Shown: positions 6,160 through 12,791 of the stretch, piece by piece
Layout: each line of letters opens with the position of its first letter
Position numbering within the stretch: position 1 is the stretch's first letter
Source: Candidatus Krumholzibacteriota bacterium
Lineage (GTDB): Bacteria > Krumholzibacteriota > Krumholzibacteriia > Krumholzibacteriales > Krumholzibacteriaceae
Direction: 5' to 3'
Assembly: GCA_030630165.1 (NCBI GenBank)
Contig: DAOVNN010000029.1
Location: 1-14,318 of the forward strand
DNA: 14,318 nt
Notes under the pieces: generated by a model
Seen by the model: only the letters and a program-made list of their open reading frames with translations
Databases searched by the model: none
What the model was told of the DNA's origin: nothing
Position numbers and translations under genes: made by a program

Positions 6160-6969
6160 ATGAGAGTAGGATTCCTTCAGCTCCGTGTCAAGTTTGGGGA
6201 AGTCAAAGCAAATGTAAAGAAAGCAGTTACGTTTCTCGGAAAGGTAGAAGACGCTACTATCGTTCTGCCCGAACTGTTCAATACCGGCTACCTCTTCAAG
6301 AATCAGAGGGAGCTCAATTCACTTGCCGAACCGCTCACGAAGAGTCATACGGTCTCCGAGATGAAAAAGATCGCCAAGAAGCGCAATCTCCATCTGATAT
6401 TCGGTATGGCCGAGAAAAAGGCGAGGTCAGTCTACAACTCCGCCGTGTTTATCAATCCGAAGGGCAAGGTGGAGGTGTATCAGAAGGTACATCTGTTCGA
6501 CCGGGAAAAGCTTTTCTTCACACCTGGCAAAGCACTCAAGGTAGTCAGCACACCGGAGGCGAAGGTAGGCATAATGGTCTGTTTCGACTGGATCATGCCT
6601 GAGGTCGCACGCTGTCTCTCTCTTAAAGGGGCGGGGATCATCGCCCATCCGGCGAATCTGGTACTGCCGTGGGGGCAGGAGGCGATGAAACTGAGATGTA
6701 TCGAGAACCGGGTCTTCGGCATTACGGCCAACAGGATCGGCACCGAGAGACGCGGGACGCTGAATCTCACTTTCACCGGCGGCAGCCAGATAATGAGCCC
6801 CGGGGGCGAGGTGCTCGTCTCGGCCGGTGACCGCAGCGAATCGCTCAAGGTGATCGAGATAGATGTGGCCGAGGCTCAAGACAAGCATATCACCCCCGCG
6901 AACGACCTGTTCGCCGACAGGTCCCCGGGTCTCTATTCGCAGATCACGTCGAAAGCGAAGAGAAAATAG
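6160..6969 (+). CDS. Carbon-nitrogen hydrolase (nitrilase superfamily)
   Basis: 269 aa, the usual size for a single-domain nitrilase-superfamily amidase. It would hydrolyse a C-N bond (amide, carbamoyl or nitrile) through the Glu-Lys-Cys triad. All three residues are visible: Glu38 in VLPELFNTGY, Lys109 in VYQKVHLFDRE and Cys141 in GIMVCFDWIMPE. Further family marks are HPANLVLPWGQ near 163 and the IENRVFGITANR block near 181, with NDLFADRSPGLY near the C-terminus. There is no signal peptide. The substrate cannot be read from sequence; omega-amidase-like or N-carbamoyl hydrolase-like activity are both possible. The ATG is preceded by GGGGGAG (6150-6156) with short spacing. It has its own extended -10 promoter and is divergent from the sigma54-controlled hypothetical gene. 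An 11-bp inverted repeat overlaps its 3' end. Confidence 0.9.
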   Translation: MRVGFLQLRVKFGEVKANVKKAVTFLGKVEDATIVLPELFNTGYLFKNQRELNSLAEPLTKSHTVSEMKKIAKKRNLHLIFGMAEKKARSVYNSAVFINPKGKVEVYQKVHLFDREKLFFTPGKALKVVSTPEAKVGIMVCFDWIMPEVARCLSLKGAGIIAHPANLVLPWGQEAMKLRCIENRVFGITANRIGTERRGTLNLTFTGGSQIMSPGGEVLVSAGDRSESLKVIEIDVAEAQDKHITPANDLFADRSPGLYSQITSKAKRK

Positions 6970-6992
6970 TCGAACCGCTGTTCTTCGCTTTC
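6951..6992 (+). terminator. Inverted repeat at the end of the nitrilase gene (possible terminator)
   Basis: GAAAGCGAAGA (6951-6961, inside the last codons) pairs perfectly with TCTTCGCTTTC (6982-6992) around a 20-nt loop. The stem is only moderately GC-rich and is followed by TTGC rather than a U-run, so it may be an mRNA 3'-end stabiliser or an attenuating structure rather than a classical Rho-independent terminator. Confidence 0.35.
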
Positions 6993-7077
6993 TTGCAAAT
7001 CGCACTCTAAACGGGCAAATCGGTCCTCTCCGTCCTTTTTACCTCCTTTCTATTCCCAGTTATTTCCAGTAAATACG

Positions 7078-7096
7078 CCGGATTTCCATAAACCGG
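7078..7096. promoter_or_regulatory. Small inverted repeat just upstream of the sigma54 promoter
   Basis: CCGG-A-TTT (7078-7085) and AAACCGG (7090-7096) form seven pairs with one bulged A around CCAT, ending 4 bp before the -24 element. The position is too close for a typical enhancer-binding-protein site, which is usually about 100 bp upstream. It could be a repressor site or chance. Confidence 0.2.
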
Positions 7097-7100
7097 GCAT

Positions 7101-7115
7101 TGGCATAATCTTTGC
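7101..7115 (+). promoter_or_regulatory. Sigma54-type promoter of the chemosensory-like cluster
   Basis: TGGCATAATCTTTGC has the obligatory GG (7102-7103) and GC (7114-7115) separated by exactly 10 bp, and matches TGGCA and TTGC of the -24/-12 consensus. Start would be near 7127, leaving about 80 nt of leader before the GTG at 7209. It has the same TGGCATA-N4-TTGC form as the minus-strand site at 6020-6035. No strong sigma70 promoter is seen in the gap. Confidence 0.62.
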
Positions 7116-7208
7116 GGATTCGGCGAGGGAACGGAAACGACTTTAAAAACGACTGCGCTCGATGCGGGAGTCGGACAGCCAGTTTTTATCTGTGCGAAGG
7201 AGATAGAA

Positions 7209-8945
7209 GTGGGAAAGCGAAAGCGAGACAGGAAGCCCGTACTTACCTCTCCATGGAAGATCGGTACCCTGGTGGCGCTCATGCTCATCGCGACCAGTTT
7301 CGGTGTCGGTTACTATATGGTCAAGGTCTACAGCATCGACCTCTACTGGCTCAGCTCCGATGTCAACGAGTGGGTCGTTGATTCGTACCAGTTCTTCAGG
7401 GAGATATACCCGGCAGCGGCCGGCGTAGTGATTATCGCGCTCTTTACATACTTCGTCATTGCCTCCGCAGTGCGCAGATACAAGTACTACCTGAATTCCG
7501 GCCAGGATTACCGGAAGATGATCTCCATTGCGGACAGCATCGATGATCTGACCAATCCGGCACAGATCGCGAGACTTTCCGAGTACCCGGAGCTTCAGGA
7601 AGTCCTGAGGAACTACGGTGACCAGATCCGCGAGATCTCCGAGGGCATGGAAACCCGCGAAGAAGAGATGCGTTCGGTCGACCTGGAGGTCGAGATCGAT
7701 TCCATCCTCCAGGGCAAGGGGATGAACGAAACACTCGCAGAGGGCAAATGGTGGGTCGCGATCGCGAAGAAGGTCCAGGTGTGGGTGGAAGAGAATGCGG
7801 GTGGTAAGGAAGAAGTGAATAAACAGTCCGAGGCTTCCAGGCAGGCTGCAGGCAGAGCATCTCTGTCCTGCGGTAAGGTCATTGAAACCGTCGCGGGCGT
7901 TAATGAGGACATACTCGATATAGTCAGGTCTGTGGGTCAGCTCAACGCGGTAGCGGATGGTCTCGGGTCAGGCGGATCCGGTGAGACAATCGACACCGGT
8001 TCTAATTCCGAGGCGGTCTCCACAATGGAGACAGCCGCCGCTGCCCTCGAGGAGAGAGGAACGGCGATCCATGGTCTTTCTGAGGAAAACAACGGTCTCG
8101 CTCTTAATATGGCGTTGATGGCGGCCAGGGGTGAGGTAACCGAGAAGGACCTCGCGCAGCTGGCCGAGAAGGTCAGGTCGTCAGCCGAGAGATTCGGTAA
8201 GCTCGGAAAAGAGCTCGAGGGTCTTGCCAGGACTATTATCGACAACAGCAGGGCTGTTGGTTCGGTCTCCGGCTCTGTCGGTATAAGCCCTGAAGCTGGA
8301 CGCGGAGTAATTGAGATATCTGAGAAGATAGAATCGCGCAGCCGTGCCCTTCAGCAGAAGATGATCTCCATGGGCAATGACATCGATGAGATAAGCAATG
8401 TGCTTCAGTCAGGACACGAGGAACCCGCTGAGGAGCGTATCCGTGCCACAGACGGTTCGATCGTAAATTTCGGCGCTGAATCCGAAGAATCAAAAGATGA
8501 ACCGGTCGGAATCGATGATTCCGATCTTGTCATAGATCATGGAAAACTCTGGGATGGCCCCGAAGAGGTTCCCGCCGACGAGCCTGTTGTTGAAGAGGTA
8601 GAGCAGGTCGAGGAAGAGCCTTCCATATCTGCGGAAGAGACAGTGGAAGAGAGCAATGATGTCGTGGGTGAGATATTCGCCGATGAATCGGTTGCCGACG
8701 ATAACTGGGCTGACATGCAGGTAAAGGCTGACGAACGGGTAGAGGTGCAGCCGGAGCCTGAGATCGAGAGCGCACCTGTCGACGAACTGCCGACCGTTGA
8801 GCCCGAGATCGTTCAGGAGCCCCAGACTCACGAACCGGCCGGCCTCGTTGAGGAGACCGTACCGGAGACCGATGAGGAACCGGTATACGATCTCTTTGAG
8901 CTCGGCGCAGTAGAGTACATGGAAGAAACCGAAGTGAATCTGTGA
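7209..8945 (+). CDS. Membrane-anchored degenerate chemoreceptor-like protein with acidic tail
   Basis: 578 aa. A basic N-terminus precedes TM1 (about 18-39), a short outside loop (40-68) and TM2 (about 69-88). There is no periplasmic sensor domain and no clear HAMP. Helical regions follow, and residues 281-330 match the methyl-accepting chemotaxis protein hairpin tip. NNGLALNMALMAAR aligns with the Tsr NILALNAAVEAAR block, followed at the same distance by an LAEKVRSSAERF equivalent of the return helix. The tip Arg (R307) is kept, but the Tsr E385 equivalent is Met304 and the E391 equivalent is Val310. Residues about 404-578 form a low-complexity Glu/Pro/Val/Asp-rich tail, probably disordered, ending YDLFELGAVEYMEETEVNL. 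The GTG start is supported by AAGGAG (7197-7202) with 6 nt spacing. The next gene starts 5 nt after the stop and encodes a CheA-like protein, so the two likely work together as receptor and scaffold. The ligand is unknown; sensing may be within or near the membrane. Confidence 0.8.
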   Translation: MGKRKRDRKPVLTSPWKIGTLVALMLIATSFGVGYYMVKVYSIDLYWLSSDVNEWVVDSYQFFREIYPAAAGVVIIALFTYFVIASAVRRYKYYLNSGQDYRKMISIADSIDDLTNPAQIARLSEYPELQEVLRNYGDQIREISEGMETREEEMRSVDLEVEIDSILQGKGMNETLAEGKWWVAIAKKVQVWVEENAGGKEEVNKQSEASRQAAGRASLSCGKVIETVAGVNEDILDIVRSVGQLNAVADGLGSGGSGETIDTGSNSEAVSTMETAAAALEERGTAIHGLSEENNGLALNMALMAARGEVTEKDLAQLAEKVRSSAERFGKLGKELEGLARTIIDNSRAVGSVSGSVGISPEAGRGVIEISEKIESRSRALQQKMISMGNDIDEISNVLQSGHEEPAEERIRATDGSIVNFGAESEESKDEPVGIDDSDLVIDHGKLWDGPEEVPADEPVVEEVEQVEEEPSISAEETVEESNDVVGEIFADESVADDNWADMQVKADERVEVQPEPEIESAPVDELPTVEPEIVQEPQTHEPAGLVEETVPETDEEPVYDLFELGAVEYMEETEVNL

Positions 8946-8950
8946 GGTGA

Positions 8951-10624
8951 ATGTCCGTGGTGATGTTGAGCAGTGAAAACAGACAGCTTTTCGGCGAGCA
9001 GGTCAACGACCACATCGCCAAGCTCAATGATCTGATGGGACTGGCCTGCGGGCAACCGCTGGACAGGACCCCCGTCGAGAAAGCCTGCTTTGCGGGAAGA
9101 CTTCTCGAGGGCAGCACGCGGATGCTCAGTCTGGACGAGTGGTGCCGGGCGCTGACTATGTTCAGGGATCTCCTGGAGAAATCCCTCGCGTCCGGAAGAC
9201 CCTGGGACGAGCAGGTCTCACAGATCGTATCAGAGATCCTGGAGACGGAGGAACAGGCGGTTTCCGAGATCGCTGCCGGCGAGAATGAGGAAATCGACCT
9301 TACCCATTTCAGAGGGCTTCAGCAGGAGATAGAGCTGGTCCTGTCCGAACCGTTTGAGAATATAAATGACGCTCCCTCCGAGCAGGGTGTAAGGATAGAG
9401 AATAATGTCACGGAGGAGGATCAGCCACTATTCGAGATGCCCGCCTGTGAAGAAGCCCGCGAAGAGCCGGCCGGGCAGGACGATGTACAAGGATACGGCA
9501 AATCCACCGCCGAAAATACGGACGGATTCGCGACTATAGCGAGACTTCAGGATTCGCTGAAGAAGATCGACTACAGGCTCGAGGAATGTCTCAGTGATGG
9601 TAACAGGGGAGACGCGGCGGTCAGGGATCTCGAACTGGCTATCGGTGAGAGCGAGTTCTTTATGTCCATGCTGGGAAGCATGCTGAGCAGGCTCGGTGAT
9701 ACCCGTAAGACGTTCCGGTCCAAGGTCTCGAGCTCTACGGTGATGGACGGCCTGAAGGATTTCATCGGGATCCACAGCCGGTTGAGAAACTGGAAGACGG
9801 AGTTGAGGACGAGGACCGGTGATTTCTCGCTCGAAAGAAAAGCAGCTACCGACCTCGCCATTATTCTCGAGAACTGTGTTTTCGACATATGCAGGATGAG
9901 CGAACGAAGCAATAGAAGAGATGTGAGTGTAAAGATAGATATATCAAGCGAGGGCTCGTATCTGACAGCTAAAGTGTTCGATGATGGGAGTGATTATCTC
10001 AGTGATTCCGAGATCGACAGGGACGATGCCATGGCATATTACCACGGCCTGCTTCAGGCCAGAGGGCTACTCAGGAAATGGGGAGCTCTGCTTTGGGTCG
10101 AGCCCGGGGAAGGTAGCGAGGACCGGTTCAGGTTCACTTTCCCGCGCACGTCGGTAATCACCGACTATCATCTGATAGATGCGGCTGACATGACATTTGC
10201 GGTCCCGAAACACGGTGTGGACAGCGTGATCGATCTCTCGAATGTGCGTATCGACAGCGACCAGGGAGGCAGGTCCGTCACGTATGGCGGCTCACGTATC
10301 CCTGTTTGCAGGATAGATGAACTTGCGGCCGACAAGCTTAGTGCCTGTGCCGAGGGTGACCACATAGTGGTACTCGGACTGGCCGAGAAGAGGATCGGCA
10401 TCCTGTCCGAGGGCCCCGGTCGTAAGGTCGAGGGTCTGATCGAACAGATAACGGAGAACGGCTGGGCGTCGCTGTCCAGGTGTCTTCTCCATATAGGAGA
10501 ACGGGAGTTCCCCGTACTGGACTTCCAGCTGATGATCGATCGTTACAGCATGGTCCAGGGCCTCGAGGACGAGGAAGGGGGGACCGGATCCTGGGTGGAT
10601 GAGGTTGTGGAAGTAAATCAGTAG
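8951..10624 (+). CDS. CheA-like protein with degenerate HPt and ATPase domains and a CheW-like domain
   Basis: 557 aa. Residues 8-80 look like an HPt (CheA P1) helical bundle, but the phospho-acceptor segment aHslKG reads GRLLEG: the His is replaced by Arg50 and the Lys by Glu53. An acidic linker (100-190) follows. Helices about 193-290 resemble a dimerisation region. Residues 296-400 resemble the HHK ATPase domain. The N box keeps Asn308 (LENCVFDI) but not the usual Asp. The G1 box is FDDGSD instead of DDGxG, and the GxGxG lid is replaced by YYHGLLQARG. Residues about 408-532 match the CheA P5/CheW-like domain (FAVPKHGVDSVIDL to REFPVLDFQLMID). By these losses it is probably not a histidine kinase and more likely a scaffold docking on the receptor-like protein. 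The ATG is only 3 nt from AGG; the GTG at 8957, 6 nt after GAGGTGA, or the ATG at 8963 may be the true start. Confidence 0.75.
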   Translation: MSVVMLSSENRQLFGEQVNDHIAKLNDLMGLACGQPLDRTPVEKACFAGRLLEGSTRMLSLDEWCRALTMFRDLLEKSLASGRPWDEQVSQIVSEILETEEQAVSEIAAGENEEIDLTHFRGLQQEIELVLSEPFENINDAPSEQGVRIENNVTEEDQPLFEMPACEEAREEPAGQDDVQGYGKSTAENTDGFATIARLQDSLKKIDYRLEECLSDGNRGDAAVRDLELAIGESEFFMSMLGSMLSRLGDTRKTFRSKVSSSTVMDGLKDFIGIHSRLRNWKTELRTRTGDFSLERKAATDLAIILENCVFDICRMSERSNRRDVSVKIDISSEGSYLTAKVFDDGSDYLSDSEIDRDDAMAYYHGLLQARGLLRKWGALLWVEPGEGSEDRFRFTFPRTSVITDYHLIDAADMTFAVPKHGVDSVIDLSNVRIDSDQGGRSVTYGGSRIPVCRIDELAADKLSACAEGDHIVVLGLAEKRIGILSEGPGRKVEGLIEQITENGWASLSRCLLHIGEREFPVLDFQLMIDRYSMVQGLEDEEGGTGSWVDEVVEVNQ

Positions 10625-10720
10625 ACGTTTTCGCGTGCTCGAACGCGTGCAATCATAGACTGAAACGGTTCCGGCGTTCTCTGCCGCTGGTTCCAGTTCA
10701 CCAAGCGTAGAGAGGTTGTC
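10625..10720. other. 96-nt gap inside the signalling cluster
   Basis: No ORF. It holds CGCGT (10632-10636) and ACGCG (10643-10647) as a short inverted repeat, two direct copies of CGCGTGC 12 bp apart, and CGGC/GCCG arms near 10672-10686. None is followed by a T-run and no convincing -35/-10 or -24/-12 pair is seen. It is the only sizeable gap in the cluster, so an internal promoter or autoregulatory site for the HTH protein downstream is possible but not shown. Confidence 0.4.
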
Positions 10721-10963
10721 ATGGTTAAACAGCACCACAGGGACTACGGCAGCATCATCATCGGCGGCAATGACGACGCCACCGAAGTCATGACATCCGT
10801 CGAAGCGGCGGAGTATCTCAAGATGCACGTCAAGACTGTATGCCGTCTCGCGAAGGAAAAGAAGATTCCCGCGAAGAAGGTTGGAAGCGAATGGCGCTTT
10901 CTGAGGAGCGTTCTGGACAGATGGCTCGCTCAGGAAGAAGAGGTTGTATTAACCGCGGAATAG
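10721..10963 (+). CDS. Excisionase-family helix-turn-helix DNA-binding protein
   Basis: 80 aa with a single MerR/excisionase-type winged helix-turn-helix. From residue 24, MTSVEAAEYLKMHVKTVCRL is the helix-turn-helix and KKIPAKKVGSEWRFLRSVLDRWL is the wing and third helix. This is the common architecture of small excisionase-like regulators. The first 23 residues are a polar extension with IIIGG, and an internal ATG at the domain boundary (M24) is an alternative start. AGAGG (10711-10715) 5 nt before the ATG at 10721 supports the longer form. There is no integrase, att site or phage gene nearby, so a role as a transcription factor for this cluster or for a linked regulon is more likely than excision. 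It sits 21 nt before the STAS-HD-GYP gene. In many bacteria such domains appear alone as uncharacterised regulators; the target is unknown here. Confidence 0.85.
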   Translation: MVKQHHRDYGSIIIGGNDDATEVMTSVEAAEYLKMHVKTVCRLAKEKKIPAKKVGSEWRFLRSVLDRWLAQEEEVVLTAE

Positions 10964-10984
10964 CGTCGGGGCGGGAGCTGCCAG

Positions 10985-12778
10985 ATGACAAGGACCAGAT
11001 TCGAAAAACTCGAGTTCGGCGTCGCCGACAGCGCCGGATTCCAGATCTCGGGCAAACTCGGATTCCATGAAAATGAGAAGATCGAGCAGCTGACGCAGGA
11101 ATGCCTCAAGAGAGAGTTCAAGAAGGTCGTGTTCGATTTTTCCGGACTCACGTCTCTAGGTGGCGGTGTGGCGAGGATCCTCCGGGGATTTGTGAAGGAC
11201 CTGGAGGAGACGGGTGGAGAGGTCACGTTCGTTGTTACGAGCAGTGTCGTACTCGATTTTCTGAAGGATGAAGAGACAAACATCAGGATTTGTTCCACAC
11301 TGGACGAGGCCGTATCCGGAGACGCCGCTCCTGCGGTGAAGAAGGATCAGAAGGCCGCGGATACTTCCCCGGCTGATGAAACTGCTGTGGCCGAAAAGAA
11401 AGAAGAGCCCGCTGTCGAAGGCCGGGAAATCAGCGAGGAAAGCGAAGCGGCCGGTCAGGACGGTGTCATCCTGATGGCGTATGACTCCGGCGAGGATCAG
11501 CCGGTCGAGGCGGAGAAAACGGAAGCTGCTCCGCAGGCTGTTGTTGACGAGGACACGGGCAGCGAGGAAGAGATCATCTCGGATATATTCGAATCCAGGG
11601 CGGACGGATCTCCTCCCGAATGGATCGACGACCCGGTATCTCCATTCAGCCTCACCGATGAAGTCGAAACAGAAGACGTCAAGGAACTCAATAAAAAACT
11701 CAGGAGGCGCATCCTCGAGCTGAAGACACTGTTCTCCATCAGCGCGGACTTTAGTTCGATCAGGGAACGCAAGAAACTGCTCGATATCTTTCTCCTGACA
11801 TCGATAGCCCAGGGTGGTGTCGAGTCCGCCGTCTTCTATGAGAAGAAGGACGGCGTCTTCGTTCCAGCTATCGCCAAGGGTATTGACGAGGAGAAACTTT
11901 CCGAAATCGAGTTAAGCGACAACGAGGTAGAGCGGATCAACCAGGGCAGGGATGTGTTCGAGATTGCCGGTATGGAGCTCAACGACAAGACAAAGAACAG
12001 TCTCAGTGAGGTCGGAATAGAGTATGTATGTCCCTTCAGCCAGGACGAGGATATGGCCGGCATGATCTTTCTTGGTAAACGGCTCGCCGGCAGGGGGATG
12101 CAGAAGGAAGATTTCGAGTTTATGAAGATACTCGTCAATCTTGCGAAGGGCGCGTACAGTAACGCCGTGATGTTCGAAAGGGAGAACGAGAGGACGCTCG
12201 GAATAGTCAAGACACTCATATCACTCATAGAAGAGAACACGATGTTGAAGGGGACCTCCGAGATAGTGTCCCGCTATGTGGGCATGCTCGCGAAGAACAT
12301 GGATTATCCCGAAGAGAACTTCAAAGATCTGATATATGGCACCGTGCTCAGGGACATGGGCATGGTAAAGGTCAGCGAGCTCATTGTTCGGAGCCCGCGC
12401 GAGCTGTCAAAGGATGAATGGCAGATAATCAAGAGGCATCCCGAAGACGGAGCAGAGATGCTCAGGCGAATGAAATTCAACAACCATGTCGTCGATGTCG
12501 TGTTGAGTCACCACGAGCGTTTCAACGGAGAGGGTTATCCGAGGGGTCTCAGGGGGAAGGAAATTCCTCTGGGAGCGAGGATAATCTCAGTCGTGGAGAG
12601 CTATGCGGCCATGATAAACGAAAGGCCGAATCGTCCAGCCCTGTCCGCCAGGGAAGCGCTCGACACCCTTAAGGAGAATTACGGTCTCAGATACGACCGC
12701 GAGGTCGTCAACAAGTTCGCCGCGATCATGGAGAAGGAAATAGCGAAATCGGTACATCCTGTAGGCGCTGTCACCTGA
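10985..12778 (+). CDS. STAS-GAF-pseudo-HD-GYP signalling protein
   Basis: 597 aa. Residues 1-110 are a STAS domain (FQISGKLGFHENEKI; KKVVFDFSGLTSLGGGVARIL). The DSSG-type phospho-Ser loop of anti-sigma antagonists reads LGGG, so phosphorylation there is unlikely. Residues 111-230 are an acidic, disordered-looking linker. About 235-400 is a coiled start plus a GAF domain (SAVFYEKKDGVFVPAIAKG). About 405-590 is an HD-GYP domain that keeps H485, HHERFNGEGYP (509-519) and the ARIISVVESYAAM block. The first His is Thr424 and the HD pair is Arg456-Asp457 (VLRDMGM instead of LHDIGK), with the Lys lost as Met460. Hydrolysis of c-di-GMP is therefore unlikely; ligand binding or dimerisation with the adjacent intact HD-GYP protein is plausible. 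Start supported by GGGAG (10973-10977), 7 nt spacing. It is cytoplasmic by appearance. Confidence 0.85.
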   Translation: MTRTRFEKLEFGVADSAGFQISGKLGFHENEKIEQLTQECLKREFKKVVFDFSGLTSLGGGVARILRGFVKDLEETGGEVTFVVTSSVVLDFLKDEETNIRICSTLDEAVSGDAAPAVKKDQKAADTSPADETAVAEKKEEPAVEGREISEESEAAGQDGVILMAYDSGEDQPVEAEKTEAAPQAVVDEDTGSEEEIISDIFESRADGSPPEWIDDPVSPFSLTDEVETEDVKELNKKLRRRILELKTLFSISADFSSIRERKKLLDIFLLTSIAQGGVESAVFYEKKDGVFVPAIAKGIDEEKLSEIELSDNEVERINQGRDVFEIAGMELNDKTKNSLSEVGIEYVCPFSQDEDMAGMIFLGKRLAGRGMQKEDFEFMKILVNLAKGAYSNAVMFERENERTLGIVKTLISLIEENTMLKGTSEIVSRYVGMLAKNMDYPEENFKDLIYGTVLRDMGMVKVSELIVRSPRELSKDEWQIIKRHPEDGAEMLRRMKFNNHVVDVVLSHHERFNGEGYPRGLRGKEIPLGARIISVVESYAAMINERPNRPALSAREALDTLKENYGLRYDREVVNKFAAIMEKEIAKSVHPVGAVT

Positions 12779-12791
12779 GAGGTGAATACCC

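Larger units (their letters stand above)
6970..7208. other. 239-nt intergenic region upstream of the signalling cluster
   Basis: No ORF with a ribosome binding site is visible here. The left part holds the 3' arm of the inverted repeat described above, then two copies of GCAAATCG (6995-7002 and 7015-7022) 20 bp apart, and a pyrimidine-rich stretch (about 7023-7060). The right part holds a small inverted repeat (7078-7096), a sigma54-type promoter (7101-7115) and a leader of about 80 nt ending in AAGGAG. Confidence 0.6.

Noticed and set aside
5979..6602. 207-aa plus-strand frame overlapping the promoter region and the nitrilase gene
   Set aside because: It is out of frame with the well-supported nitrilase gene and has low-complexity, Arg/Ser-rich content with no domain.
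7011..7045. Rho-independent terminator from ACGG/CCGT plus CCTTTTT
   Set aside because: The stem is four pairs with a 15-nt loop, too weak to claim.
7456..9117. Several minus-strand frames under the receptor-like and CheA-like genes
   Set aside because: They are Ser/Arg/Pro/Leu-rich shadows of acidic coding sequence, without ribosome binding sites or recognisable domains.
10721..10963. Excisionase-like protein as sign of a mobile element
   Set aside because: No integrase, recombinase, att-like repeats, tRNA gene or change of base composition is visible; the same fold is common in ordinary regulators.
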